NCBI RefSeq assembly: GCF_000412695.1 | Contig: NC_021499.1 | Coordinates: forward strand, 3,782,001-3,846,000 | Direction: 5' to 3' | Source of the DNA: Pseudomonas resinovorans NBRC 106553 | Lineage (GTDB): Bacteria > Pseudomonadota > Gammaproteobacteria > Pseudomonadales > Pseudomonadaceae | Length of the DNA: 64,000 nucleotides | In this document: positions 45,552 through 56,648 of the stretch, one piece after another | Layout of the letters: the number at the start of each line of letters is the position of its first letter | How positions within the stretch are numbered: position 1 is the first letter of the stretch | Position numbers and translations under genes: made by a program | The notes under the pieces: generated by a model | The model's database searches: none | What the model saw: the letters and a program-made list of their open reading frames with translations, nothing else | What the model was told of the DNA's origin: nothing

Positions 45552-47501
45552 ATGATCACCACCCTGCTGATCGCCAACCGTGGCGAGATCGCCTGCCGCG
45601 TGATGCGTACCGCCAAGGCCCTGGGTATCCGTACCGTGGCCGTGCACAGCGCCATCGACCGCAACGCCCGCCATGTGCGCGAAGCCGATGTGGCCGTGGA
45701 CCTGGGCGGTGCCAAGCCGGCGGAAAGCTACCTGCTGGTGGACAAGCTGATCGCCGCGGCCAAGGCCAGCGGTGCCCAGGCCATCCACCCCGGCTATGGC
45801 TTCCTCTCGGAGAACGCCGGCTTCGCCCGCGCCATCGCCGATGCCGGCCTGCTCTTCCTCGGCCCGCCGGCCACCGCCATCGACGCCATGGGCAGCAAGT
45901 CCGCCGCCAAGGCCCTGATGGAAGCCGCCGGCGTACCCCTGGTGCCCGGCTACCACGGCGAGGCCCAGGACATCGAAACCTTCCGCGACGCCGCCGAGCG
46001 CATCGGCTACCCGGTGCTGCTCAAGGCCGCTGCCGGTGGTGGCGGCAAGGGCATGAAGGTGGTCGAGCGCGAAAGCGAACTGGCCGAGGCCCTGGCCTCC
46101 GCCCAGCGTGAAGCCCAGTCCGCCTTCGGCGACTCGCGCATGCTGGTGGAGAAGTACGTTCTCAAGCCGCGCCACGTGGAAATCCAGGTGTTCGCCGATA
46201 GCCACGGCAACTGCCTCTACCTCAACGAGCGCGACTGCTCCATCCAGCGCCGCCACCAGAAGGTGGTGGAGGAAGCGCCTGCACCGGGCCTGTCCCCGGA
46301 ACTGCGCCGCGCCATGGGCGAATCCGCCGTGCGTGCGGCCCAGGCCATCGGGTACGTGGGCGCCGGCACCGTGGAATTCCTGCTGGATTCGCGCGGCGAC
46401 TTCTTCTTCATGGAGATGAACACCCGCCTGCAGGTGGAGCACCCGGTCACCGAAGCCATCACCGGCCTCGACCTGGTGGCCTGGCAGATCCGCGTGGCCC
46501 GTGGCGAGGCCCTGCCCATCACCCAGGAGCAGGTGCCGCTGATCGGCCACGCCATCGAAGTGCGCCTGTATGCCGAAGACCCGGACCAGGACTTCCTGCC
46601 CGCCAGCGGCCGCCTGGCCCTCTACCGCGAAGCCAGCGCCGGCCCCGGCCGCCGGGTGGACAGCGGGGTTGCCGAAGGCGACGAGGTATCGCCCTTCTAC
46701 GACCCCATGCTGGCCAAGCTGATCGCCTGGGGCGAGAACCGCGAGGAAGCCCGCCAGCGCCTGCTGGCCATGCTCGACGAAACCGCCGTGGGCGGCTTCA
46801 AGACCAACCTGGCCTTCCTGCGTCGCGTGCTGGCCCACCCGGCCTTCGCCGACGCCGAACTGGACACCGGCTTCATCGGTCGCCACCAGGAACAGCTGCT
46901 GCCCGCCCCGGCCGCCCTGCCCCCGACCTTCTGGCAGGTGGCTGGTGAAGCCTTCCGCCAGAGCGAGGCCGCCCGCGTGCGCGGCGACGACCCGCACTCG
47001 CCCTGGAGCGGCAACAGCGGCTGGCGCGCCGGCCTGCCCAGCGCCACCGACCTGCACCTGGCCTGCGGCGACGAGCGCCAGGTGATCCGCCTGCGCGGTA
47101 CGGCCGCCAGCCCCATCCAGCTCAAGGGCGAACGCGTCACCCTGGAGCAGGACGGCCTGCGCCGCCAGCACCTGGCGATCCGCCGTGGCGAGACCCTGTA
47201 CCTGGAGTGGGCCGGCGAGCTGCGCACCGTCGAGCGCGTCGACCCGATCGAGGAAGTCGAAGCCAGCCACGCCCACCACGGCGGGCTGACGGCGCCCATG
47301 AACGGCAGTATCGTGCGTGTCCTGGTGGAAGCCGGGCAGAAAGTGGAAGCCGGCACCGCCCTGGTGGTGCTCGAAGCCATGAAGATGGAACACAGCATCC
47401 GCGCGCCCCACGACGGCGTGGTCAAGGCGCTGTATTGCAGCGAAGGCGAGCTGGTCAACGAAGGCACCGCCCTGGTGGAGCTGGAAGAGATCAACGCGTG
47501 A
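45552..47501 (+). CDS. liuD: 3-methylcrotonyl-CoA carboxylase, alpha (biotin) subunit
   Basis: 649 aa: biotin carboxylase (about 1-450) with LLIANRGEIACRVMRTA, ATP-grasp glycine loop AAAGGGGKGMKVV and the EMNTRLQVEHPVTE active-site motif; a linker; and a C-terminal biotinyl domain with biotin-accepting Lys in VLEAMKMEHSI (about 614). It carboxylates biotin with ATP and bicarbonate and partners LiuB. It is almost contiguous with liuC. Confidence 0.95.
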   Translation: MITTLLIANRGEIACRVMRTAKALGIRTVAVHSAIDRNARHVREADVAVDLGGAKPAESYLLVDKLIAAAKASGAQAIHPGYGFLSENAGFARAIADAGLLFLGPPATAIDAMGSKSAAKALMEAAGVPLVPGYHGEAQDIETFRDAAERIGYPVLLKAAAGGGGKGMKVVERESELAEALASAQREAQSAFGDSRMLVEKYVLKPRHVEIQVFADSHGNCLYLNERDCSIQRRHQKVVEEAPAPGLSPELRRAMGESAVRAAQAIGYVGAGTVEFLLDSRGDFFFMEMNTRLQVEHPVTEAITGLDLVAWQIRVARGEALPITQEQVPLIGHAIEVRLYAEDPDQDFLPASGRLALYREASAGPGRRVDSGVAEGDEVSPFYDPMLAKLIAWGENREEARQRLLAMLDETAVGGFKTNLAFLRRVLAHPAFADAELDTGFIGRHQEQLLPAPAALPPTFWQVAGEAFRQSEAARVRGDDPHSPWSGNSGWRAGLPSATDLHLACGDERQVIRLRGTAASPIQLKGERVTLEQDGLRRQHLAIRRGETLYLEWAGELRTVERVDPIEEVEASHAHHGGLTAPMNGSIVRVLVEAGQKVEAGTALVVLEAMKMEHSIRAPHDGVVKALYCSEGELVNEGTALVELEEINA

Positions 47502-47510
47502 TCGGCTTTA

Positions 47511-47581
47511 CGTAGGATGGGTTGAGCCTGCGATACCCATCGCGATGTTGATGGGTATCGCTTCGCTCAACCCATCCTACG
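47511..47581. repeat. GTAGGATGGGTTGAGC palindrome between liuD and liuE
   Basis: 17 bp perfect arms CGTAGGATGGGTTGAGC (47511-47527) and GCTCAACCCATCCTACG (47565-47581), with an inner CGATACCCAT/ATGGGTATCG pair. Inserted in the liu operon, it can form a long hairpin that may reduce liuE expression or protect upstream mRNA. Confidence 0.85.
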
Positions 47582-47615
47582 GCCCTGAACGGCAGCGAAT
47601 TTGAGAGATGACGCA

Positions 47616-48521
47616 ATGACGATTCCCAAGAAGGTCCGCCTGGTCGAAGTCGGCCCCCGCGACGGCCTGCAGAACGAGAAGCAACCCATCAGCGTGGCCG
47701 ACAAGGTACGCCTGGTGGACGACCTCACCGCCGCCGGCCTCGGCTATGTCGAAGTCGGCAGTTTCGTCTCGCCCAAGTGGGTGCCGCAGATGGCTGGCTC
47801 CGCCGAGGTGTTCGCGCAGATCCAGCGCAAGGCGGGGGTCACCTACGCCGGGCTGGCGCCGAACCTGAAGGGTTTCGAAGCCGCGGTGGAAGCCGGGGTG
47901 AAGGAAGTGGCGGTGTTCGCCGCCGCGTCCGAATCCTTCTCGCAGAAGAACATCAACTGCTCCATTGCCGAGAGCCTGGAGCGGTTCGTTCCGGTGATGG
48001 AGGCGGCCAAGGCCCACGGCATCAGCGTGCGCGGCTATGTCTCCTGCGTGCTGGGTTGCCCCTACGAGGGCGAGGTGCCCGCCGAGCAGGTGGCCAGCGT
48101 CGCCGCCGAGCTGTATGCCATGGGCTGCTATGAAGTGTCCCTGGGCGACACCATCGGCACCGGCACCGCTGGCGCCACCCGCCACCTGATCAATGTGGTG
48201 GGCACCCGCGTACCCCGCGACCGCCTCGCCGGCCACTTCCACGATACCTACGGCCAGGCCGTGGCGAATGTGTACGCCAGCCTGCTGGAAGGCGTCGCGG
48301 TGTTCGACAGCTCGGTCGCCGGCCTCGGCGGCTGCCCCTACGCCAAGGGCGCCACCGGCAACGTCGCCACCGAGGACGTGCTCTACCTGCTCAACGGCCT
48401 GGGCATCCAGACCGGCATCGACATCGACCAACTGGCCGCCGCCGGCCAGCGCATCTGCGCGGTGCTGGGCAAGGAGAACGGCTCGCGGGTGGCCAGGGCG
48501 ATCCTCGCGAGTCGCGGCTGA
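47616..48521 (+). CDS. liuE: hydroxymethylglutaryl-CoA lyase
   Basis: 301 aa TIM-barrel lyase of the HMGL-like family. The N-terminal VEVGPRDGLQNE binds metal and substrate, GHFHDTYGQA carries the metal His pair, and SVAGLGGCPYAKGATGN holds the catalytic Cys (about 233 in GGCPY). It cleaves HMG-CoA to acetoacetate and acetyl-CoA. The ATG at 47616 fits the conserved start MTIPKKVRLVEVG; last gene of the liu operon. Confidence 0.95.
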   Translation: MTIPKKVRLVEVGPRDGLQNEKQPISVADKVRLVDDLTAAGLGYVEVGSFVSPKWVPQMAGSAEVFAQIQRKAGVTYAGLAPNLKGFEAAVEAGVKEVAVFAAASESFSQKNINCSIAESLERFVPVMEAAKAHGISVRGYVSCVLGCPYEGEVPAEQVASVAAELYAMGCYEVSLGDTIGTGTAGATRHLINVVGTRVPRDRLAGHFHDTYGQAVANVYASLLEGVAVFDSSVAGLGGCPYAKGATGNVATEDVLYLLNGLGIQTGIDIDQLAAAGQRICAVLGKENGSRVARAILASRG

Positions 48522-48532
48522 GGTTCTGCAAT

Positions 48533-49055
48533 CGTAGGTTGGGCCAAGCGCAGCGCGGCCCAACGCAAAGGCCCCCAGAACGGCACCGATGCGTTGGGCT
48601 TCGCGGAGCTCAGCCCAACCTACCGGTTCCTCACGGCATGACCGGCGGAACGAACTCCAGCAGTCGTAGGTTGGGCCAAGCACAGCGCGGCCCAACGCAA
48701 AGGTCCCCAGAACGGCGCCGATGCGTTGGGCTTCGCGAAGCTCAGCCCAACCTACGGGTTCCTCAGGGCATGACCGGCGGAACGAACTCCAGCAGTCGTA
48801 GGTTGGGCCAAGCGCAGCGCGGCCCAACGCAAAGGACCCAGAACGGCGCCGATGCGTTGGGCTTCGCGAAGCTCAGCCCAACCTACGGGTTCCTCAGGGC
48901 ATGACCGGCGGAACGAACTCCAGCAGTCGTAGGTTGGGCCAAGCGCAGCGCGGCCCAACGCAAAGGCCCCCAGAACGGCACCGATGCGTTGGGCTTCGCG
49001 GAGCTCAGCCCAACCTACCGGTTCCTCACGGCATGACCGGCGGAACGAACTCCAG
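48533..49055. repeat. Four tandem copies of a palindromic repeat plus the 3' end of atoE
   Basis: A CGTAGGTTGGGCCAAGC...GCCCAACCTAC palindromic repeat begins at 48533, 48665, 48797 and 48928 (periods 132, 132, 131). After each copy comes TCACGGCATGACCGGCGGAA-type sequence at 48631, 48763, 48894 and 49026; only the last is the true end of atoE (residues LEFVPPVMP and stop). Copies 1 and 4 share GGCACCGATGCG and TTCCTCACGG, while copies 2 and 3 share GGCGCCGATGCG and TTCCTCAGGG. The stretch 48522-49025 holds no gene. Confidence 0.92.
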
Positions 49056-50444
49056 CGTCCGCCCCAGGGCCCAGAGCAGCACCAGCACCAGCGGGATGTG
49101 CGCCAGCAACTGGACGAAGGAGAAGCCGATCAGGTCGCGCGCCTTCAGGCCCAGCACGCCCAGCAGTGGCAGCATGTAGAAGGGGTTGATCAGGTTCGGC
49201 AGCGCCTCGGCGGCGTTGTAGATCTGCACCGCCCAGCCCAGGTGGAACTCCAGCTCGTTGGCCACCTGCATCACGTAGGGCGCCTCGATGATCCACTTGC
49301 CGCCACCGGACGGGATGAAGAAGCCCAGTACCGCCGAGTACACGCCCATCAGCAGCGCGTAGGTGTCGTGGGTGGCGATCTGCACGAAGAAGGTGGAGAT
49401 GTGGTGGGCCAGGGTCTGGCCACCGCTGCCGTTGACCGTGGTCATGATGGCGGCGATGGAACCGTAGAGCGGGAACTGGATCAGCACCCCGGTGGTGGTG
49501 GGCACCGCACGGGCCACGGCATCGAGGAAGCTGCGCGGGCGCCAGTGCAACAGCGCGCCCAGCATGATGAACAGCAGGTTGTAGGTGTTCAGCCCGGAAA
49601 TCGCGGTGATCGCCGGCTTGCTGGCGAATTCCTGGACCAGCCAGCCCGCGGCCAGCGCCACCAGCAGGATGATCAGCAGCGGGCTGTGCTCCAGCCATTC
49701 GCCCGGACGGGTCGGCTTGACCTGCGGCGGCGCGGTGAAGCTCGGGTCGATGCCGCAGGCCTTGGCGTCACGGGCGCTGGCGGCGCTGGGCGCGGTCATG
49801 TAGGCGATGACCAGGGACACCACCATCAGCGCCAGCAACAGCACGCCCGACTGCCAGAGGAAGATGGTCTCGGTGAAGGGAATGACGCCGGTGATGGCGA
49901 GGATCGACGGCGGCAGGCTGGCCGGGTTGGCCTGCAACTGCGCGGCCGACGACGACAGGCCCAGGGCCCAGACCGCGCCCAGGCCCAGGTAGGCGGCGGC
50001 GCCCGCGGCGCGGTAGTCCATCTTCAGCTCTTCACGGCGGGCCAAGGCGCGAACCAGCAGGCCGCCGAACACCAGGGACAGGCCCCAGTTCAGCAGCGAC
50101 GCGACCATGGAGATCAGCGCCACCCAGCACACCGCCGAGCGGCCGTTCTTGGGTACCCGCGCCAGCAGGTCGATCAGCTTCGAGGCCGGGCCGGAGCTGG
50201 CGACCACATAGCCGCCGATGACCACGAAGGCCATCTGCATGGTGAAGGGGATCAGGCTCCAGAAGCCGTCGCCAAAGGCCTTGGCGGCCTGGCTGGCCGG
50301 CGCGCCCATGGCCAGGACGGCGACCGTCACCAGCATCACGGCGACGGCGGCGAAGACCCAGGAGTCGGGGAACCAGCGTTCCGCCCAGTTGGAACAGCGC
50401 AAGGCGAAGCGTGCTGAGCGGCTTTCTTGAACGTGTGTGGCCAT
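49026..50444 (-). CDS. atoE: short-chain fatty acid transporter (AtoE family)
   Basis: 472 aa, about 12-14 membrane helices. PFTMQMAFVVIGGYVVASS, LSLVFGGLLVRALARR and the C-terminal FFIPSGGGKWIIEAPYVM are typical of the AtoE/SCFA permease family. It imports acetoacetate, butyrate or related acids. Minus strand, 351 bp after the atoB gene start-to-end gap. Its last 30 bp have been copied three times downstream together with a repeat. Confidence 0.9.
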   Translation of the reverse strand: MATHVQESRSARFALRCSNWAERWFPDSWVFAAVAVMLVTVAVLAMGAPASQAAKAFGDGFWSLIPFTMQMAFVVIGGYVVASSGPASKLIDLLARVPKNGRSAVCWVALISMVASLLNWGLSLVFGGLLVRALARREELKMDYRAAGAAAYLGLGAVWALGLSSSAAQLQANPASLPPSILAITGVIPFTETIFLWQSGVLLLALMVVSLVIAYMTAPSAASARDAKACGIDPSFTAPPQVKPTRPGEWLEHSPLLIILLVALAAGWLVQEFASKPAITAISGLNTYNLLFIMLGALLHWRPRSFLDAVARAVPTTTGVLIQFPLYGSIAAIMTTVNGSGGQTLAHHISTFFVQIATHDTYALLMGVYSAVLGFFIPSGGGKWIIEAPYVMQVANELEFHLGWAVQIYNAAEALPNLINPFYMLPLLGVLGLKARDLIGFSFVQLLAHIPLVLVLLWALGRTLEFVPPVMP

Positions 50445-50795
50445 CGGTTACCTCGGGAGTTTTATTCTTGTCGGCATTCGCCCAGCCGGAGCCGGACGCC
50501 GGGAGTTTGCGTCTTGAAACAATGGCGAGGGTCTGTGCCCTCTTTTTCGTCTGAAACGACAACGCCACGCCCTTGCGGAGCGTGGTGCCTGAGGGTGCCG
50601 TCGACCTTCCGGTCTCGGGCTCGTGCGTGATGGCCTTGCAGCGGTAGCGGCTATGCCGGTCCGCGGGTGTTTCTCGTTATGGGTGGAGCTGTGCAGGCGT
50701 AGGGTGGAAATCGCTTTTTATTTCCACCATTCGGCGCTCATCCCGGCCGCCGATGGTGGATCGGTGAAGCGTGATCCACCCTACGACCGAATCGC
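50445..50795. other. atoB-atoE gap with hairpins
   Basis: 351 bp without a gene. It holds a CCACGC/GCGTGG hairpin (50565-50585) that could weakly terminate atoB transcripts, and a repeat of the GGTGGATC...GATCCACC family (about 50698-50787), also seen at 63160-63192. atoE may therefore have its own promoter. Confidence 0.5.
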
Positions 50796-51974
50796 TTAGC
50801 GTTCGATGGCCAGGGCCACGCCCATGCCGCCGCCGATGCAGAGGGTCGCCAGGCCTTTTTTGGCGTCGCGCTTGAGCATTTCGTGGAGCAGGGTCACCAG
50901 CACGCGGCAGCCGGAAGCGCCGATGGGGTGGCCAAGGGCGATGGCGCCGCCGTTGACGTTGACCTTGGCCATGTCCCAGCCCAGCTCCTTGCCCACGGAC
51001 AGGGATTGTGCGGCGAAGGCTTCGTTGGCTTCGATCAGGTCCAGTTCGTCGAGGTTCCAGCCGGCCTTCTCCAGGCAACGGCGGGTGGCGGTGACCGGGC
51101 CGATACCCATGATCGCCGGGTCGACGCCGGAGTTGGCGTAGGCCTTGATCTTCGCCAACACCGGCAGGCCCAGGGCCTCGGCCTTGGCGGCGCTCATCAG
51201 GACCACGGCGGCGGCGCCGTCGTTGAGGGTGGAGGCGTTGCCGGCGGTGACGCTGCCGTCCTTCTTGAAGGCCGGTTTCAGCTTGGCCAGGGACTCGGCG
51301 CTGGTACCGGCGCGGGGACCTTCGTCGGTATCGAAGGCGACGGGGTCGCCCTTGCGCTGCGGGATCAGGATGGGGGTGATCTCATCCTTGAAGCGACCCG
51401 CCTCGATGGCGGCGGCGGCCTTCTGCTGGGAAGCGGCGGCGAAGGCGTCCTGCTGCTCGCGGGTGAGGCCGTACTTCTCCACCAGGTTCTCGGCGGTGAC
51501 GCCCATGTGGTAGTCGTTGAAGGCGTCGGTCAGGCCGTCGTGGATCATGCTGTCCAGCGCCTTGGCGTGGCCCATGCGCATGCCGGTACGGGCCGCCGGG
51601 AGGATGTAGGGCGAGAGGCTCATGCTTTCCTGGCCACCGGCGATGATCACCTCGGCGTCGCCGCAGCGAATGGCCTGGATACCCAGGTGCAGGGCCTTGA
51701 GGCCGGAGCCGCAGAGCTTGTTCAGGGTCATGGCCGGCACGACGTGGGGCAGGCCGGCGAGGATCGCGGCCTGGCGCGCCGGGTTCTGGCCGGAGCCTGC
51801 GGTGAGCACCTGGCCGAGGATCACCTCATCCACCTGCTCGCCTTTCAGGCCGGTCTGCGCCAGCAGCTGGCGGATCACCGCGGCGCCCAGTTCCTGGGCG
51901 GGAATGTTCGCCAGGGCACCCTGGAAGCAGCCGATGGCGGTACGGGTGGCGGCAACGATTACGACGTCTTGCAT
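50796..51974 (-). CDS. atoB: acetyl-CoA C-acetyltransferase (thiolase)
   Basis: 392 aa biosynthetic-type thiolase. Catalytic Cys in [13 protein letters not shown] (about 88), His in [17 protein letters not shown] (about 348) and second Cys in [12 protein letters not shown] (about 378). It splits acetoacetyl-CoA into two acetyl-CoA in this catabolic context. It is downstream of the CoA transferase genes on the same strand but behind a strong terminator. Confidence 0.95.
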   Translation of the reverse strand: MQDVVIVAATRTAIGCFQGALANIPAQELGAAVIRQLLAQTGLKGEQVDEVILGQVLTAGSGQNPARQAAILAGLPHVVPAMTLNKLCGSGLKALHLGIQAIRCGDAEVIIAGGQESMSLSPYILPAARTGMRMGHAKALDSMIHDGLTDAFNDYHMGVTAENLVEKYGLTREQQDAFAAASQQKAAAAIEAGRFKDEITPILIPQRKGDPVAFDTDEGPRAGTSAESLAKLKPAFKKDGSVTAGNASTLNDGAAAVVLMSAAKAEALGLPVLAKIKAYANSGVDPAIMGIGPVTATRRCLEKAGWNLDELDLIEANEAFAAQSLSVGKELGWDMAKVNVNGGAIALGHPIGASGCRVLVTLLHEMLKRDAKKGLATLCIGGGMGVALAIER

Positions 51975-52043
51975 GATTGAAACTCCTGAGCCGGGTTGGG
52001 CCGTGACTGGGTGCAGAGCGAAACGAAACCCAACAAGCCGAAC

Positions 52044-52095
52044 AAATAAAAACCGTCCCGGAGCAGGCCATGCGTGGTGGCCCGCTGCGGGACGG
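52044..52095 (-). terminator. Rho-independent terminator between the CoA transferase and atoB genes
   Basis: On the minus strand: stem CCGTCCCG (52095-52088) and CGGGACGG (52060-52053), with an inner GGCCA/TGGCC pair, followed by TTTTTATTT (52052-52044). It is 9 bp after the stop of the subunit B gene. Confidence 0.85.
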
Positions 52096-52103
52096 CAGAG
52101 TAA

Positions 52104-52760
52104 TCAGAAAGTCATTTCAACCACATCGTCCGGGACGATGAGGCGGCCGGCGGTCTTTTCGGCGATCTCGGCGATGCTCACGCCTGGCGCGGTCTCGCGC
52201 AGGATGAAGGCGCCGTTCTCGATCTCCAGATAGGCCAGGTCGGTCAGCACCTTGCGGATGCAACCCGCGCCGGTCAGCGGCAGCTCGCAGCGCTCCAGCA
52301 GCTTGGACTCGCCGTCCTTGGAGGCGTGGGTCATGGTGACGATGATGTTGTCGGCACCGGCCACCAGGTCCATGGCGCCGCCCATGCCCTTGACCAGCTT
52401 GCCGGGGATCATCCAGGAGGCGATGTTGCCCTGCACGTCCACCTCGAAGGCGCCGAGCACGGTCAGGTCCACATGGCCGCCACGGATCATCGCGAAGGAC
52501 TCGGCGGAGGAGAAGATCGACGCGCCCTTGACCGCGGTGACGGTCTGCTTGCCGGCGTTGATCATGTCGGCGTCGACGCTGTCCTCGGTGGGGAAGGCGC
52601 CCATGCCCAGCAGGCCGTTCTCGGACTGCAGCATCACTTCCATGCCTTCAGGTACGTAGTTGGCCACCAGGGTCGGAATGCCGATACCCAGGTTCACGTA
52701 GTAGCCGTCTTTCAGTTCGCGGGCCACGCGTTGGGCCATCTGTTCGCGGGTCAGTGCCAT
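52104..52760 (-). CDS. dhcB: 3-oxoacid CoA-transferase, subunit B (AtoA/DhcB-like)
   Basis: 218 aa. The catalytic Glu lies in QSENGLLGMG (about 47), with GIGIPTLVANYV upstream and the IIVTMTHASKDG segment of subunit B in the second half. With subunit A it moves CoA from an acyl-CoA to acetoacetate. In P. aeruginosa the equivalent pair next to a LysR gene is called dhcAB and is linked to dehydrocarnitine, so either acetoacetate or 3-dehydrocarnitine may be the substrate. It starts 30 bp after subunit A. Confidence 0.88.
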   Translation of the reverse strand: MALTREQMAQRVARELKDGYYVNLGIGIPTLVANYVPEGMEVMLQSENGLLGMGAFPTEDSVDADMINAGKQTVTAVKGASIFSSAESFAMIRGGHVDLTVLGAFEVDVQGNIASWMIPGKLVKGMGGAMDLVAGADNIIVTMTHASKDGESKLLERCELPLTGAGCIRKVLTDLAYLEIENGAFILRETAPGVSIAEIAEKTAGRLIVPDDVVEMTF

Positions 52761-52790
52761 GTCGGTATCCTCGAATTCTTCTTGTCGTGA

Positions 52791-53489
52791 TCAGGAGCGG
52801 ACGGTGCGTTTCTCGATGCGCTTCTCGAAGCTGCCGAGAACGACACGGTCAACGTAGATACCGGGGGTGTGGATCTGCGTCGGGTCCAGTTCGCCCGGCT
52901 CGACGATCTCCTCCACCTCGACCACGGTGATGCGACCGGCGGTGGCGACCAGCGGATTGAAGTTCTGCGCGGTATGGCGATAGATGACGTTGCCGAAGTG
53001 GTCGGCCTTCCAGCCCTTGACGATGGCGAAGTCGCCGGTGATGGCGCGTTCCATGATGTATTTGCGGCCGTCGAACTCGCGTACTTCCTTGCCGTCGGCG
53101 ATCGGGGTGCCGTAGCCGGTGGCGGTGAAGAAGGCCGGGATGCCGGCGCCGCCCGCGCGCATTTTCTCGGCCAGGGTGCCTTGGGGGGTCAGTTCGACTT
53201 CCAGCTCGCCGGACAGCAGCTGCTTCTCGAACAGGGCGTTTTCACCGACGTAGGAGGCGATCATCTTGCGAATCTGGCGGTCTTCCAGCAGCACGCCCAG
53301 GCCGAAACCATCGACGCCGCAGTTGTTGGAGACCACGGTGAGGCCCTTGACGCCACGACGGCGGATCTCGGCGATCAGGTTCTCCGGGATGCCGCAGAGG
53401 CCGAAGCCACCCGCCAGGACGGTCATGTCATCGGTCAGGCCGTCCAGGGCCTCTTCGTAGGAGCTCACGCGTTTGTCGAGTCCGCTCAT
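52791..53489 (-). CDS. dhcA: 3-oxoacid CoA-transferase, subunit A (AtoD/DhcA-like)
   Basis: 232 aa. The CoA-binding glycine loop is [16 protein letters not shown] (about 25-40), followed by [14 protein letters not shown] and [18 protein letters not shown], all typical of subunit A of succinyl/acetate:3-oxoacid transferases. First gene of the transcript. The LysR gene is divergent across 126 bp. Start ATG at 53489. Confidence 0.9.
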   Translation of the reverse strand: MSGLDKRVSSYEEALDGLTDDMTVLAGGFGLCGIPENLIAEIRRRGVKGLTVVSNNCGVDGFGLGVLLEDRQIRKMIASYVGENALFEKQLLSGELEVELTPQGTLAEKMRAGGAGIPAFFTATGYGTPIADGKEVREFDGRKYIMERAITGDFAIVKGWKADHFGNVIYRHTAQNFNPLVATAGRITVVEVEEIVEPGELDPTQIHTPGIYVDRVVLGSFEKRIEKRTVRS

Positions 53490-53570
53490 GCTGTTGCGCC
53501 TCTTGTCTTTATTGGATGCGGCGGGAATAGCGCCGTGGGGTGAGGCAGAGCTTCTCCCGCGAAGACTGAT

Positions 53571-53595
53571 TTGTTAAGTTTGTTTTTCCTAACAA
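53571..53595. promoter_or_regulatory. Probable LysR operator between dhcA and its regulator
   Basis: Imperfect inverted repeat TTGTTA (53571-53576) and TAACAA (53590-53595) in an A+T-rich 126 bp divergent region; T-N11-A-type symmetry as expected for LysR sites. Confidence 0.5.
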
Positions 53596-53615
53596 TTAAT
53601 AAGCAATCCAAATAA

Positions 53616-54524
53616 ATGACCATCAAGCAGCTGCGCGCCTTCCTCGCGGTGGCGCAGAGCCTGAGCTTCGCCCAGGCCTGCGAACGCCTGCACCTGTCCC
53701 AGCCGGCGCTGAGCCTGGCGATCAAGAACCTCGAGGAATCCCTCGGCGGCCCGCTGCTGGTGCGCACCACCCGCAGCGTCGCCCTGACCCCCGAGGGCGA
53801 GACGTTGCTGCCCATCGCCCGGCGCCTGCTGGCCGACTGGGACAATGCCGAGGAACTGCTGCGCCAGCACTTCACCCTGCAACTGGGCAAGGTCTCCATC
53901 GCCGCCATGCCCTCCTTCGCCGGCAACCTGTTGCCGGCCGCGCTCAAGGCCTTTCGCGACCAGCATCCGAAGGTCAACGTGGCCGTGCATGACGTGATCA
54001 ACGAGCAGGTGCTGGAGATGGTGCGCAGCCACCGGGTGGAACTGGGTATCGCGTTCGAGCCCGAGTCCCTCGACGGTCTCGCCTTCACGCCCTTCTATAC
54101 CGACCGTTTCGTCGCCGTGGTGCCTGGCGACTGCGACCTGGCGCGGCGTACCGAGGTGGCCTGGGCGGAGCTGCTGCAAGGCAACTTCATCACCCTGCAG
54201 CGTCCCTCGGCGGTGCGGTTGATGCTCGAGGAAGTGCTGGCCCCGCAACACGGCCGGCTGCCGGTGGCGTTCGAGAGCCACCAGTTGGTCACGGTCGGCC
54301 GGATGGTGGCCCAGGGGCTGGGCGTGAGCGCCGTGCCCAGCCTGTGCATCCAGCAGATGGAGGAGCTGGGCGCCCGCTGCATCGCCCTGCACAGCCCGCA
54401 GGTGGAACGCCGCGTCGGCCTGCTGCGACTGGCCGAGCACAAGCTGTCCACCGCCGCCCAGGCCCTCAGCGATGTGCTGCTGCACGCCCCCGACTGGCGC
54501 CGCCTGGATCTGCCCCGGCCCTGA
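53616..54524 (+). CDS. LysR family regulator, DhcR-like
   Basis: 302 aa. HTH in SFAQACERLHLSQPALSLAI (about 17-36), an RTTRSVALTPEG turn, then the effector-binding domain. It lies divergent from the CoA transferase genes and 51 bp before the acetoacetyl-CoA synthetase gene, so it probably senses a ketone-body or carnitine intermediate and controls both sides. In P. aeruginosa the gene at this place is called dhcR; I assign by context only. Confidence 0.88.
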   Translation: MTIKQLRAFLAVAQSLSFAQACERLHLSQPALSLAIKNLEESLGGPLLVRTTRSVALTPEGETLLPIARRLLADWDNAEELLRQHFTLQLGKVSIAAMPSFAGNLLPAALKAFRDQHPKVNVAVHDVINEQVLEMVRSHRVELGIAFEPESLDGLAFTPFYTDRFVAVVPGDCDLARRTEVAWAELLQGNFITLQRPSAVRLMLEEVLAPQHGRLPVAFESHQLVTVGRMVAQGLGVSAVPSLCIQQMEELGARCIALHSPQVERRVGLLRLAEHKLSTAAQALSDVLLHAPDWRRLDLPRP

Positions 54525-54575
54525 ACCAGGGCCTATGCTGATAGCAACTGGACGTCGCCATATGAGGAGGCGCAG

Positions 54576-56531
<1,956 letters not shown>

Positions 56532-56534
56532 CCC

Positions 56535-56632
56535 TGTAGGGGCGATTTCAATCGCCAAGGGACGCTCCGCGTCCCCCCTGGGGTCTGCCGGCCGGACCGG
56601 CGGCCCGGTTGGCGAATGAATTCGCCCCTACA
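56535..56632. repeat. GAATTCGCC-family repeat after the synthetase gene
   Basis: TGTAGGGGCGATTTCAATCGCC at the left and TTGGCGAATGAATTCGCCCC at the right, with GC-rich palindromes between; it fills the gap before the DJ-1 gene. Confidence 0.8.
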
Positions 56633-56648
56633 ACGATCCCGACAGCCG

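Noticed and set aside
48533..49055. CRISPR array in the 131-132 bp tandem repeats
   Set aside because: Units are contiguous with no unique spacers, and each includes a gene end; no cas gene is near.
48539..49179. Short proteins repeating GQAQRGPTQR
   Set aside because: They are translations of the tandem repeat and have no RBS or conserved feature.
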